From Ornithinimicrobium avium (GTDB taxonomy: Bacteria > Actinomycetota > Actinomycetes > Actinomycetales > Dermatophilaceae), in contig NZ_CP031229.1 of assembly GCF_003351765.1 (NCBI RefSeq), positions 3,854,912 through 3,918,911 on the forward strand: 64,000 bases of DNA. Direction: 5' to 3'. The notes under the pieces are model-generated. The model worked only from the letters and a program-made list of their open reading frames with translations. It had not been told where the DNA came from and ran no database searches. This document shows, piece after piece, positions 31,821-40,663 of this stretch (position 1 is the first letter of the stretch; the number at the start of each line of letters is the position of its first letter). Made by a program: the position numbers and the translations under genes.

Positions 31821-33401
31821 ATGCAGAAGATGAGCGCGTCTGTCGCCGCAGGAAATCCCCACCCCGACCCGCGGGTCGGTGACCTGCGGACCCGGCTGGG
31901 TGCGGCATACCGAGCCTCGGCGGAGCCGACGGAGAAGGGACGCGCGAAGCTCGACAGCCAGGGCAAGATGTACGTCCGCGACCGGATCGCGATGCTCTTC
32001 GACGAGGGCAGCTTCGTCGAGGACGGGCGCTACGCCAACTCGACCGCCGGCAGCCTGCCCGCGGACGGCGTCGTCACCGGACGCGGTGAGGTCGACGGTC
32101 GCGCGGCGATCGTCGTGGCCAACGACCCGACCGTCAAGGCCGGCTCCTGGGGCGCGCGGACGGTGGAGAAGATGATCCGCGCCACCGAGGCGGCGCTGCG
32201 CGAGGAGCTGCCGCTCTTCTGGTTCGTCGACTCCGCCGGCGCGCGGATCACCGACCAGGTCGACCTGTTCCCGGGGCGACGCGGCGCCGGGCGGATCTTC
32301 CACAACCAGGTGGCGCTCTCGGGCAAGGTCCCCCAGATCTGCTGCCTGTTCGGGCCGAGCGCGGCCGGCGGCGCCTACATCCCCAGCTTCACCGACGTCG
32401 TCATCATGGTCGAGGGCAACGCCTCCATGTACCTCGGCAGCCCCCGGATGGCCGAGATGGTCGTGGGCGAGAAGGTCACCCTCGAGGAGATGGGCGGGGC
32501 GCGGATGCACTGCACGGTCTCCGGTGTCGGCGACCTGCTCGCCGCCGACGACGAGGAGGCCATCGGGCTGGCCAGGGACCTGTTCTCCTACCTGCCGGAC
32601 ACCTGGCACGACCCGGCCCCGGCCTACCTGGCCGAGGCGCCGGCCGTGCCGCTGGGCCGGGACACGGTGCCCGAGGCGGAGTCGGTGCCCTTCGACGTGC
32701 ACGACGTCATCGACGGGGTCGTCGACGCCGACAGCTTCTTCGAGATCAAGCCGCTCTTCGCCCCCGAGCTCGTCGTCGGGCTGGGCCGGGTCGAGGGGCA
32801 GACCGTGGGCATCCTGGCCAACAACTCGATGGTCAAGGGCGGGGTGCTCTTCACCGACTCCGCGGACAAGGCCGCGCGCTTCATCTGGCTGTGCGACGCC
32901 TACGGGATCCCGCTGCTCTACCTGGCCGACGTCCCCGGCTTCATGATCGGCAGCGAGGTCGAGCGCGGTGGCATCATCCGGCACGGCGCCAAGATGGTCT
33001 CGGCGGTGTCCGAGGCGACGGTGCCCCAGCTGTGCGTCGTGGTGCGCAAGGCCTACGGCGCCGGGCTCTACGCGATGGGCGGACCGGGCTTCGGCCCCGA
33101 CGCCACGATCGCGCTGCCGACGGCCCGGATCGCGGTGATGGGTCCGGAGGCGGCGGTCAACGCGGTCTTCGCCAACAAGATCGCGGCGATCGAGGACGAG
33201 ACGGAGCGGGCCGCCTACGTCGAGGAGCGCCGCGCGGAGTACATGGAGGACGTCGACCTCGAGCGCCTGGCTGCCGACCTGGTCATCGACGCGGTCGTCG
33301 AGCCGGAGGACCTGCGTGCGGAGGTCGCGCGCAGGTTCCGCTACGCCGCCCGGCGGGACCGGCACTTCTCCACCCGGCACCGGGCGATCCCGCCGGTCTG
33401 A
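31821..33401 (+). CDS. Acyl-CoA carboxyltransferase (carboxylase beta subunit)
   Basis: A 526-residue beta subunit that transfers the carboxyl group from biotin to an acyl-CoA. The two oxyanion-hole loops are visible: LFGPSAAGGAYIPSFTD near 178 and VVRKAYGAGLYAMGGPGFG near 410, with the typical ADVPGFMIGSEVERGGIIRH. The GMCGRAY-type motif of methylcrotonyl-CoA carboxylases is missing, so acetyl-, propionyl- or another acyl-CoA is more likely. It needs a separate alpha subunit, perhaps that at 24.3-26.0 kb. ATG 31821 is used; ATG 31812 adds three residues. It forms an operon with the acyl-CoA dehydrogenase. Confidence 0.9.
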   Translation: MQKMSASVAAGNPHPDPRVGDLRTRLGAAYRASAEPTEKGRAKLDSQGKMYVRDRIAMLFDEGSFVEDGRYANSTAGSLPADGVVTGRGEVDGRAAIVVANDPTVKAGSWGARTVEKMIRATEAALREELPLFWFVDSAGARITDQVDLFPGRRGAGRIFHNQVALSGKVPQICCLFGPSAAGGAYIPSFTDVVIMVEGNASMYLGSPRMAEMVVGEKVTLEEMGGARMHCTVSGVGDLLAADDEEAIGLARDLFSYLPDTWHDPAPAYLAEAPAVPLGRDTVPEAESVPFDVHDVIDGVVDADSFFEIKPLFAPELVVGLGRVEGQTVGILANNSMVKGGVLFTDSADKAARFIWLCDAYGIPLLYLADVPGFMIGSEVERGGIIRHGAKMVSAVSEATVPQLCVVVRKAYGAGLYAMGGPGFGPDATIALPTARIAVMGPEAAVNAVFANKIAAIEDETERAAYVEERRAEYMEDVDLERLAADLVIDAVVEPEDLRAEVARRFRYAARRDRHFSTRHRAIPPV

Positions 33402-33410
33402 CCGGGCCGC

Positions 33411-34673
33411 TCAGGAGGCGTTCCGGCCCCCTCGCAGCCGGCCGACCAGGTGCCCGAGCCCGACCCGGCGGGCCGCCTGGCGCACCGGCAGGGCCAGCGC
33501 GGCGCCGACCACGACGCCGAGCGCGATCGCGAGGATCACCAGCGTCACCTCGACGACCGCGGCGAAGGCCGCCTCGGGACCGACCTCGAGCTGGGTGACC
33601 GAGATGAGCCCGAAGGACCCGGGGACGAGCAGCCAGAAGCTGGGCAGGAAGACCACGGAGCGAGGCAGCTGCGGCCGGACCAGCTCGACCACCGTGGCGA
33701 CGAGGATGGCCACGGTCGCGCCCGCGAACGCCCCGGCCCACCTGTTGTCGGCGAGCGTCTGCCCCAGGAGCTGCCCGAGGTAGGTCGCCAGCGCCGTCAG
33801 CATCACCCACGGCACGAGCGAGAGGCGCAGCGACTCCATCAGCGAGATCGCGACGGTGACCACCGCGACGCCGAGGAGGGGCGCCCACCAGCCGAGCTCG
33901 ACCGGCCGTGCCGGGTCGAGGCTCTCCAGCGGCACGTGCAGGAAGGACACGGCGGCACCCACGCCGAGGGCGAAGAGCAGCAGCTGGACCGTCCCGCGGC
34001 CCAGCCGCGAGGTGCCGGCGACCATCGAGCCCGCGGCCAGCTCGACCAGGCCCGTGACGATCGTGGCACCGGGCAGCAGCACCGCGATCGGCGCGACCAG
34101 GGTCCACAGCGGTGCGTCGACCAGCCCGGCCGACGCCGCCCAGAACGCCGCGAGCGCGCTGACGGACGCGGCGACGAGGGGCGTCAGCGTCGCCGCCGTG
34201 CTGCTCCGTGCGGACAGGAGCATCAGGGCCACGGTCACCGGCGCCAGCAGCGCCGCGAACACGACCGAGGGCCAGGCCGGGGCGAGGACGAGGGCGATGC
34301 CCACCCCGGAGAGGACCCCGCCGGCGACCACCCCGGGCACGGCGTAGCGGTGCGGCTGCCCGCGCAGCGTCGACAAGCGGGCGAGCGCGTCGTCGGGGCC
34401 CAGGCTCCCGGTGCGCATCCCGGCCAGGACGGCCGACACGTCCGAGAGCTGGTCGAGGCGCACCCCGCCCTCGACCGCCTCGAAGGTCGTCGGCCGTCCG
34501 GCGGCCAGCGTGACCCAGACGCCGCGCGGCAGGCAGGCGACCTGGGCCCGCGGGTGCCCGAGCACCGCCGCGACGGACCGGAGGTCCTGCTCCACCTCCT
34601 GCGTGGGAAGCCCTCCGGCGAGCAGCCCGGCGCCGAGCCAGGCCAGCAGCTGGCGGTCGCGGTCGTCGGTCAC
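33411..34673 (-). CDS. ThrE-family threonine/serine exporter
   Basis: A 420-residue protein of the ThrE family with an N-terminal cytoplasmic domain of about 110 residues (LAGGLPTQEVEQDLRSVAAV, VTLAAGRPTTFEAVEGG) and ten or so membrane helices, including the conserved LLPGATIVTGLVELAAGSMVAG near 235. Corynebacterium ThrE exports threonine and serine with the proton gradient. The GTG start overlaps the stop of the S9 peptidase gene, so peptide breakdown and amino-acid export are translationally linked. It converges with the carboxyltransferase gene, leaving nine bases between. Confidence 0.9.
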   Translation of the reverse strand: MTDDRDRQLLAWLGAGLLAGGLPTQEVEQDLRSVAAVLGHPRAQVACLPRGVWVTLAAGRPTTFEAVEGGVRLDQLSDVSAVLAGMRTGSLGPDDALARLSTLRGQPHRYAVPGVVAGGVLSGVGIALVLAPAWPSVVFAALLAPVTVALMLLSARSSTAATLTPLVAASVSALAAFWAASAGLVDAPLWTLVAPIAVLLPGATIVTGLVELAAGSMVAGTSRLGRGTVQLLLFALGVGAAVSFLHVPLESLDPARPVELGWWAPLLGVAVVTVAISLMESLRLSLVPWVMLTALATYLGQLLGQTLADNRWAGAFAGATVAILVATVVELVRPQLPRSVVFLPSFWLLVPGSFGLISVTQLEVGPEAAFAAVVEVTLVILAIALGVVVGAALALPVRQAARRVGLGHLVGRLRGGRNAS

Positions 34674-36607
34674 CGCAGGTGCTCGCCCCACCACTGGAGG
34701 ATGTGCTCGAAGCGCTGCACCCGGTGTCGCGGCTGGCCGGCACGGGAGAGCTCGTGGCCCTCGCCGGGAAAGACGAGCAGCCTCGTGGGCACCCGGTTGC
34801 GCCTCAGCCGGGCGAACAGCCGCTGCCCCTGCTCCAGCGGGCAGCGGAAGTCGCGCTCGGAGTGGATGACCATCGTCGGCGTCGTGATGTTGTCGGCCCA
34901 GGTCAGCGGTGACTGCTCGTGCCCGAAGGCGCCGACGTACTCCTCGCCGAAGAACCACCCGATGTCGGAGGTCCCGGCGAAGGAGTCCCACGCGTTGACC
35001 GCGCGCTCGCTGATCGCCGCGGTGAAGCGGTCGGTGTGCCCGACCAGCCAGGTCGTCATCAGCCCGCCGTAGGACCCGCCCTGCACGCCGACCCGCGTGC
35101 CGTCGAGCCCGGGCAGCGTCAGCGCGTGGTCGAGCAGTGCGGTCAGGTCGGCGACGTCGACGGTCCCGATCGCCTCCTTGACCGCCCGCCCGTGCTCCGC
35201 GCCGTAGCCGGACCCGCCCCGCGGGTTGCCCATCACCACGGCGTACCCGGCTCCGGCGAGCACCTGCGCCTCGTCGAAGAGGTTGCCGGAGTACTGCGTG
35301 TAGGGTCCGCCGTGGATCATCAGGACAACGGGGTGTCCCGCCTTCCTGCGTGCCTTGGCGGCCGGACGGAACAGCCAGCCGTGGACGGGATAGCCGTCGT
35401 TCGCCGTCGTCCCCAGCTCCTCGGGAGCGATCGGCGCCGCGGTCCCGGTGAGGTGACGGGCAAAGCCGGTCAGCTGCTCGAGCCGCTCGCCCGCCTTCCC
35501 CACGAACAGCTCGGAGTATGACGTGCGCGTCCCCGCGACCGCCGCAACCACCCCGCCGCCGACGGACAGGCCGGTCACGCTGACGTGGCCGTCGAGCAGC
35601 ACCTTGCCGCTCTCCACGTCGCGCACGACGGTGTCCCCCCGGTCCTCGAAGGCCGCGACCAGGGCGCCGTGGGCGTCCGTCGCCGGCGGGCAGGAGAGAT
35701 GGTCGGTCTCGGCGTCGGTCAGCGGCGTGCCCGGGGCGTCGAGCCGGAGCAGCACCGGGTTGCGCGCCACGAAGTCCTGCCCGCTGCGGCCGAGGTCGCT
35801 CGCGCCGTAGACCACGGTGCCGCCGACCACACTCACGCTGCCGACCGACCCGGTGCCGTCGGTGTGCCGGCGGAAGCCCTTGCCACGCAGGTCGACCGAG
35901 CACAGGTCGCGGACGAGGGTGTCCGGTCGCCAGGCGCCCCGCCGGTCGCGGGAGGCGATGAAGCCGACGCGGTCGCCGTCGAGCCACACGGGGGAGCCGT
36001 CGTCTCCGGGGCCGCTGGTCAGCTGCCGGCTCTCCGGGACGGCGTCCGCCTCCTCGGCGTCGTCCGCGGGGAGGCCGCCGAGGTCGAGGACGAAGATCTT
36101 GCTCGGGCGGTCCAGGAGGTAGCCCAGCCCGTCGGACAGGTAGGCGCTGTGCTCGATCAGCCGCGGCGCCTCCTGGTCCGGCTTCACCGTCTCGTCCGTG
36201 CCGTAGCGCCCCTCCTCCGGGACGCGCGCGGCATACGCGATGCTCGTGCCGTCCGGGGACCAGGCGAACGCGCCCACCCCCAGCCTGCGGTCGGTGAGGC
36301 GGCGCGCGTCGCCGCCTCCGGCGGGTAGGACGTGCAGCTGCGGCGGGCCGTCCTCGCCGGCGCGCAGGAAGGCCACGCGTGTCCCGTCGGGGGAGTGGAC
36401 CGGGCCGGCGTCGCGGGTGCCCCGGGTCAGCCGTACGGGCTGCCCGTCCGCGGCGCCCTCGGCGGTGAGGCGCAGCCGCCACAGGCTGGTCCGGTAGCGG
36501 TTGTCGCCCACGTCGGGCCGGGCCACGTCGAAGACGACCGAACGGCCGTCGGGGTGCACGGTCGGGGAGGACAGGGTGCGGATCTTGGTCAGGTCGGCAG
36601 GCTGCAC
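34670..36607 (-). CDS. Prolyl oligopeptidase-family serine peptidase (S9, acylaminoacyl-peptidase-like)
   Basis: A 645-residue S9-family peptidase: an N-terminal beta-propeller of WD-like repeats (SPDGTRVAFLRAG, AFAWSPDGTSIAYAA) to about residue 375, then an alpha/beta-hydrolase domain with oxyanion HGGPYTQYS near 410, nucleophile in GVQGGSYGGLM near 495, acid in SERDFRCP near 585 and histidine in GEGHELSRAG near 615. No signal peptide is seen, so it acts in the cytosol on short peptides. GTG 36607 has TAGGCT seven bases upstream. It shares a transcript with the ThrE gene (GTGA overlap). Confidence 0.92.
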   Translation of the reverse strand: MQPADLTKIRTLSSPTVHPDGRSVVFDVARPDVGDNRYRTSLWRLRLTAEGAADGQPVRLTRGTRDAGPVHSPDGTRVAFLRAGEDGPPQLHVLPAGGGDARRLTDRRLGVGAFAWSPDGTSIAYAARVPEEGRYGTDETVKPDQEAPRLIEHSAYLSDGLGYLLDRPSKIFVLDLGGLPADDAEEADAVPESRQLTSGPGDDGSPVWLDGDRVGFIASRDRRGAWRPDTLVRDLCSVDLRGKGFRRHTDGTGSVGSVSVVGGTVVYGASDLGRSGQDFVARNPVLLRLDAPGTPLTDAETDHLSCPPATDAHGALVAAFEDRGDTVVRDVESGKVLLDGHVSVTGLSVGGGVVAAVAGTRTSYSELFVGKAGERLEQLTGFARHLTGTAAPIAPEELGTTANDGYPVHGWLFRPAAKARRKAGHPVVLMIHGGPYTQYSGNLFDEAQVLAGAGYAVVMGNPRGGSGYGAEHGRAVKEAIGTVDVADLTALLDHALTLPGLDGTRVGVQGGSYGGLMTTWLVGHTDRFTAAISERAVNAWDSFAGTSDIGWFFGEEYVGAFGHEQSPLTWADNITTPTMVIHSERDFRCPLEQGQRLFARLRRNRVPTRLLVFPGEGHELSRAGQPRHRVQRFEHILQWWGEHLR

Positions 36608-36614
36608 CCGCGTG

Positions 36615-36670
36615 AGCCTATCCGCCTCGCCGCTGCGTCCTGCGACACGGCGCCCGCAGTGGAGTAGGGT
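36615..36670. promoter_or_regulatory. Divergent promoters of the S9 peptidase and Nramp-like genes
   Basis: TAGGCT at 36620-36615 (minus) is seven bases before the peptidase GTG. TAGGGT at 36665-36670 (plus) would start an mRNA near 36677 with a leader of about 36 nt holding an AAGGAG ribosome site ahead of ATG 36713, so one side is leaderless and the other is not. Confidence 0.5.
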
Positions 36671-36712
36671 CGCGCCAACCAGTGCCCGGCATCCCGGCCA
36701 AGGAGCAGACGG

Positions 36713-38131
36713 ATGAGCGAGAAGACCGCCCGCCACGAGCACGAGGCGAGGACCACCTTCGCGGCGCACGAGGACCCCTACCTGCTCGACCCGGCGAACG
36801 TGCAGGAGCCGCCCACCGGACTGAGGGGCAGCCTGAGGTTCCTCGGCCCCGGGATGATCACCAGCGCCGCGGTCGTCGGCTCCGGCGAGCTGCTCACCGC
36901 CACCACCCTGGGGGCCCGGGTCGGCTTTCTCCTCTTCTGGCTCGTCTTCGTCTCCACCTTCGTCAAGGTCTGGGTGCAGGTCGAGCTGGCACGCTGGTCC
37001 ATCTCCACCGGCAGACCGGCGATCAGCGGGTATGCCGACGTGCCCCCCAAGATCGCCGGGCGCGGCTGGGTCGCGTGGCTGGTGCTGCTGATGTTCCTGC
37101 AGTTCCTCATCGGCCAGGCCGGCGTCATCGGCGGGTCCGCGCTCGCCTTCTCGATGCTGATGCCGATCGGCGGCGACCCCTTCGCGGCCACCTCGATCGG
37201 TATCTGGGTGGTCATCCTGGTGGTGGTCGTGATCGGCATCCACATCGCCAACCGCTACGACGTCGTGGAGAACCTGTCCACGATCCTCGTCGGCCTGGTC
37301 ACCGCGTTCGCGGTCTTCATGGTCTTCATGGTCCAGTTCACCGAGCTCGCCTGGAGCATGGGCGACCTCGGCGGCGGGCTGCGCTTCGAGGTCGCGGCCG
37401 GCGGGATGGGCGTGGCGCTGGCGATGTTCGGGATGACCGGCGTGGGCGCGGGCGAGATCACCGCCTACACCTACTGGGTGGTGGAGAAGGGGTATGCCGC
37501 CTGGACCGGGCCTAACGACGGCTCGGAGGCGTGGGTGCAGCGGGCCCGCGGCTGGATCCGGGTGATGAAGGTCGACGCGTGGGTGGCCTGGGTCATCTAC
37601 ACGATCTCGACCGTGGCCTTCTACATGCTCGGCGCGGCCGTCCTGCACCCCCAGGGCCTGGAGCCGCAGGGCACCGAGGTCATGGAGGTCATCTCCGGCA
37701 TCTTCTCCGGCGCCGTCGGGGAGTGGGGCGCGGTGCTCTTCCTCGTCGGGGCCGGGGTCGCCCTGTTCAAGACGATCATCGCCAACGTCCCCAGCCTCGG
37801 CCGGCAGGTCGCCAACACGCTGTCGGTCTTCGGGGCCTTCGACTGGGCCGACATGGAGAGACGGGACCGCTGGATGCGGGTCATCATGGTGATCCTGCCG
37901 ATCACCTGGGGCATCCTCGCCGTGCTCGTCCAGTCGCCGCTGGCGCTGGTCATCATCGCCGGCATCCTCAACGCCCTCTTCCTGATGGGAGTCGCGGTCG
38001 CCACGCTCTACCTGTCCTGGACCCAGACCGACCCGCGCGTCAAGGACGGCACCGCGTTCATGGTGCTGCTCGTCATCTCCGCGCTGGCCATCTTCGCCGT
38101 CGGCGTCCTCTCGCTCGTCGACTTCCTCTAG
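36713..38131 (+). CDS. Nramp-related transporter without the canonical metal-binding motifs
   Basis: A 472-residue membrane protein with about eleven helices and an Nramp fold (PF01566-like: LRFLGPGMITSAAVVGSGEL at residues 41-60, FLIGQAGVIGGSALAF near 130). The metal-binding DPGN of helix 1 is replaced by SAAVVGSGE and the methionine motif of helix 6 by MTGVGAGEITAY, so transport of Mn or Fe in the usual way is doubtful. The idonate-dehydrogenase-like gene 45 bp downstream hints at an organic substrate; that is inference. ATG 36713 has a good AAGGAG. The N-terminal 35 residues are cytoplasmic and charged. Confidence 0.85.
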   Translation: MSEKTARHEHEARTTFAAHEDPYLLDPANVQEPPTGLRGSLRFLGPGMITSAAVVGSGELLTATTLGARVGFLLFWLVFVSTFVKVWVQVELARWSISTGRPAISGYADVPPKIAGRGWVAWLVLLMFLQFLIGQAGVIGGSALAFSMLMPIGGDPFAATSIGIWVVILVVVVIGIHIANRYDVVENLSTILVGLVTAFAVFMVFMVQFTELAWSMGDLGGGLRFEVAAGGMGVALAMFGMTGVGAGEITAYTYWVVEKGYAAWTGPNDGSEAWVQRARGWIRVMKVDAWVAWVIYTISTVAFYMLGAAVLHPQGLEPQGTEVMEVISGIFSGAVGEWGAVLFLVGAGVALFKTIIANVPSLGRQVANTLSVFGAFDWADMERRDRWMRVIMVILPITWGILAVLVQSPLALVIIAGILNALFLMGVAVATLYLSWTQTDPRVKDGTAFMVLLVISALAIFAVGVLSLVDFL

Positions 38132-38176
38132 CCAGCGGGCCCGCCCGGCCCACCCGTCCCGGAAGGAACCACCACG

Positions 38177-39202
38177 ATGCTCGCCGTCGTCGTCCACGGC
38201 CCGAACGACCTGCGCGTGGAGGAGGTGCTGGACCCGGTGTGCGGTCCGGGCGAGGTCGTCGTCGCGATGGAGTGGGGCGGCATCTGCGGCTCGGACGTCG
38301 CCTACGTGCTCCACGGAGTCTCCGGCACCGCCGTCCTGAAGGACCCGCTCGTGCTCGGTCACGAGGTGGCCGGTCACATCGCCGAGGTCGGCGCGGAGGT
38401 CGAGGGCGTGGAGGTGGGCCAGCGGGTCACCGTGCACCCGGCCACCCTCGTCGGCGACCACGTCGTCGCCGAGGAGCTGGCTGGCCGGACCAACCTGTGG
38501 CCGCAGGTCCGCTACTTCGGCTCGGCCGCCTTCCGGCCGCACGAGCAGGGAGGGTTCAGCGCCCTGCGCACCGTCCGTGCGGACCAGCTGCGGGCGTTGC
38601 CCGAGGGCGTCAGCACCAAGGAGGGCGCGGTCGCCGAGCCGTTCGGGGTCGCGATCCACGCCGTGCGGCGGGCCGGCGAGGTGACCGGCCGCTCGGTCCT
38701 GGTCAACGGGTGCGGCCCGATCGGCGCGCTCGCGGTCGCCGCCGCCAGGGCGGCCGGTGCCGCCCACGTCTACGCCGCAGACCTGTCCGGCGCGGCCCTG
38801 GAGATCGCCGGGCGCCTCGGTGCCGACACGCTCGTGCGGGTGGCCGACGGGGAGGAGCTGCCGAGGGACGTGGAGGTCGCCATCGAGGCCTCCGGCGCAC
38901 CCCGGGCCCTCGGCGGCGTCATCGCGGCGGTGCGCCGCGGGGGCGTCCTGGTCCAGGTCGGCAACCTGCCCGGCGGCGAGGTGAGCGCGGCACTGGGCAA
39001 CATCGTCACCCGCGAGATCGACTACCGCGGCTCCTACCGGTTCGTCGACGAGATCTCCGAGGCGGTCGCGCTGATGGACGGCGTCGTCGACGTCAGCCCG
39101 TTGATGACGCACGAGTTCGCTCTGGCGGACGCGGTCGAGGCCTTCCGGGTCGCCGCCGACCGCAGCACCGGTTCCAGCAAGGTGATGCTGAAGCTCTCCT
39201 GA
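38177..39202 (+). CDS. Zinc-type alcohol dehydrogenase, L-idonate 5-dehydrogenase-like
   Basis: A 341-residue medium-chain dehydrogenase. Catalytic zinc ligands are in GGICGSDVAYV (Cys37) and LGHEVAG (His/Glu near 61), and AVAEPFGVAIHAV carries the third ligand region near 155; the NAD(P) site is VNGCGPIGALAVAAARAAG near 175. The structural-zinc cysteine cluster of most family members is absent, replaced by HPATLVGDHVVAEELAG, as in the idonate 5-dehydrogenase branch. The substrate is likely a sugar acid such as idonate or gluconate. It is co-transcribed with the Nramp-like transporter; RBS GGAAGGA is 10 bases before ATG 38177. Confidence 0.88.
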   Translation: MLAVVVHGPNDLRVEEVLDPVCGPGEVVVAMEWGGICGSDVAYVLHGVSGTAVLKDPLVLGHEVAGHIAEVGAEVEGVEVGQRVTVHPATLVGDHVVAEELAGRTNLWPQVRYFGSAAFRPHEQGGFSALRTVRADQLRALPEGVSTKEGAVAEPFGVAIHAVRRAGEVTGRSVLVNGCGPIGALAVAAARAAGAAHVYAADLSGAALEIAGRLGADTLVRVADGEELPRDVEVAIEASGAPRALGGVIAAVRRGGVLVQVGNLPGGEVSAALGNIVTREIDYRGSYRFVDEISEAVALMDGVVDVSPLMTHEFALADAVEAFRVAADRSTGSSKVMLKLS

Positions 39203-39215
39203 CCGTCCGGGGACG

Positions 39216-39710
39216 TCAGGTCGTCGGGGGACCGGCGGGCTCCGGCACGTCGCGGGCGGCCCGCCCGGCGAGGAGCGCCGCGGCCACCGCGGGCACCAGC
39301 ACGCCGACCCAGTCCGTGACCGAGGGCGCCGCCCACCCGCGGCCGTAGTCCAGCGCCGCCAGCCCCGCGAGCACCACGAGGTAGGTCAGGCCGACGGCGA
39401 GCGCGGCCCGCACCGCCACCCGCCCGGGGTCGGTGCGCCTGCCCACGGCCAGGGTCGTGACGACGCCGGAGAGCGAGCCGAGCACGCCGCCCAGGGCCGC
39501 GCCGATGATCAGTCCGGCCAGCCCCGACGCGATCACGGCCCCGGCAGCGGCGGCGCCCTCGGCACCGGTCTGGCCGGACCCGCCGCCGACCGCGGCGATC
39601 ACGCCCGCCACCGCGCCGGTGACCGAGCACACCGCGACGCCCACGAGCAGGCCGACCATCACGTAGCGCCAGTCCAGCCCGCGCGCCGCGGGTACCTCCT
39701 GCCGGGTCAT
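39216..39710 (-). CDS. Small membrane protein after the Nudix-DHFR gene
   Basis: A 164-residue protein with four hydrophobic helices, rich in Gly and Ala, the first pair at about residues 15-45 and 55-85. No known domain is recognised. Its ATG (39710) overlaps the stop of the Nudix-DHFR gene (ATGA), which makes it the third gene of the thyA operon. It converges with the dehydrogenase gene. Confidence 0.7.
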   Translation of the reverse strand: MTRQEVPAARGLDWRYVMVGLLVGVAVCSVTGAVAGVIAAVGGGSGQTGAEGAAAAGAVIASGLAGLIIGAALGGVLGSLSGVVTTLAVGRRTDPGRVAVRAALAVGLTYLVVLAGLAALDYGRGWAAPSVTDWVGVLVPAVAAALLAGRAARDVPEPAGPPTT

Positions 39711-40663
39711 CGCCGTTCCCAGGTGACCCACGCGTCCACCGGAGGCTCGCCGGGCACGCGCGAGACCTCCTGCCAGACCTGCCGGTCGACCTCGGGGAAC
39801 CGGGTCGTGCCCGCGGGCTCGAGGTCGACCTCGGTGAGGACCAGGCGGCTGGCGTGGTCGACGGTCTGCGCGTAGACCTGCCCCCCGCCCACGACGTAGA
39901 CCTCTTCGTCGCCGGCGAGCGCGAGCGCCTCGGCGATCGAGTGCGCGACCTCGGCGCCCGGTGCGGACCAGTCCGGCCGCCGGGTGACGACGATGGTGCG
40001 GCGGCCGGGGAGCGCGCGCCCGATCGAGTCCCACGTGCCACGTCCCATGAGCATCGTGCCGCCGAGGGTCGTCTCCTTGAAGAAGCGCAGGTCCGCCGGC
40101 AGGTGCCACGGCATCGTCGAGCCGTCGCCGATGACGCCGTTGCGTCCGACGGCGGCGACCAGGGTGAGGGTCTGCCCGAAGCCGCGGGTGAGCAGCCGGG
40201 GGGCCGCTCCGGCAGCCAGCACGTCCAGGGCCTGGCGCTCGTGGGGGACGAGCAGCTCGGGCAGGGCGTCCAGGGGCCACCAGCGCAGGTCGGCGGCCTT
40301 GTCGCCCTCGAGGGCGGCGGGCCGGCCCTCCCAGGTCCTCGCCGCGAAGAACAGGTCGACGCGCTCCTCGATGGGCTGGTGGACCGCCACGGTGCGGTGC
40401 AGGGTCGCGACGTAGTCCAGCGCGGCCGGGTCGAGCGTGACGCCCAGCTCCTCGGCCGCCTCGCGGACCGCGGCCTGCGTCGCGCTCTCGCCGAGCTCCA
40501 CGTGCCCCGCGGCGCCGCAGGCCCACCGTCCGTCCATGAAGCCGGTGCCGCGCCGGAGCTGGAGCAGCACCTGCGGGCCGTCCTTCCCGTCCCGGACCAG
40601 CGCGACGTAGGCGGCCGGGACCACCTGGAAACGGTCGGTGGTGGGGGTGGCGCGCGGCGTCAT
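39707..40663 (-). CDS. Nudix hydrolase-dihydrofolate reductase fusion
   Basis: A 318-residue protein with two domains. Residues 10-150 are a Nudix hydrolase with an intact box, GHVELGESATQAAVREAAEELGV region (G-x5-E-x7-REAAEELG), and upstream strands VVPAAYVALVRDG. Residues 165-315 are a dihydrofolate reductase: LVAAVGRNGVIGDGSTMPWH, DLRFFKETT, MGRGTWDSIGRALPGRRTIV, VYVVGGGQVYAQT. The DHFR part makes tetrahydrofolate, replacing that used by thymidylate synthase, whose gene overlaps it by the ATGA junction. A Nudix partner could remove oxidised or dihydroneopterin nucleotides; the substrate is unknown. One continuous frame codes for both domains. Confidence 0.9.
   Translation of the reverse strand: MTPRATPTTDRFQVVPAAYVALVRDGKDGPQVLLQLRRGTGFMDGRWACGAAGHVELGESATQAAVREAAEELGVTLDPAALDYVATLHRTVAVHQPIEERVDLFFAARTWEGRPAALEGDKAADLRWWPLDALPELLVPHERQALDVLAAGAAPRLLTRGFGQTLTLVAAVGRNGVIGDGSTMPWHLPADLRFFKETTLGGTMLMGRGTWDSIGRALPGRRTIVVTRRPDWSAPGAEVAHSIAEALALAGDEEVYVVGGGQVYAQTVDHASRLVLTEVDLEPAGTTRFPEVDRQVWQEVSRVPGEPPVDAWVTWERR

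Noticed and set aside
34670..39112. Very long antisense frames (for example 34670-39112, 22403-26917 and 52885-55866)
   Set aside because: They lie opposite or out of phase with well-identified genes; they are by-products of high GC, Arg/Gly/Ala-rich, and have no domain.
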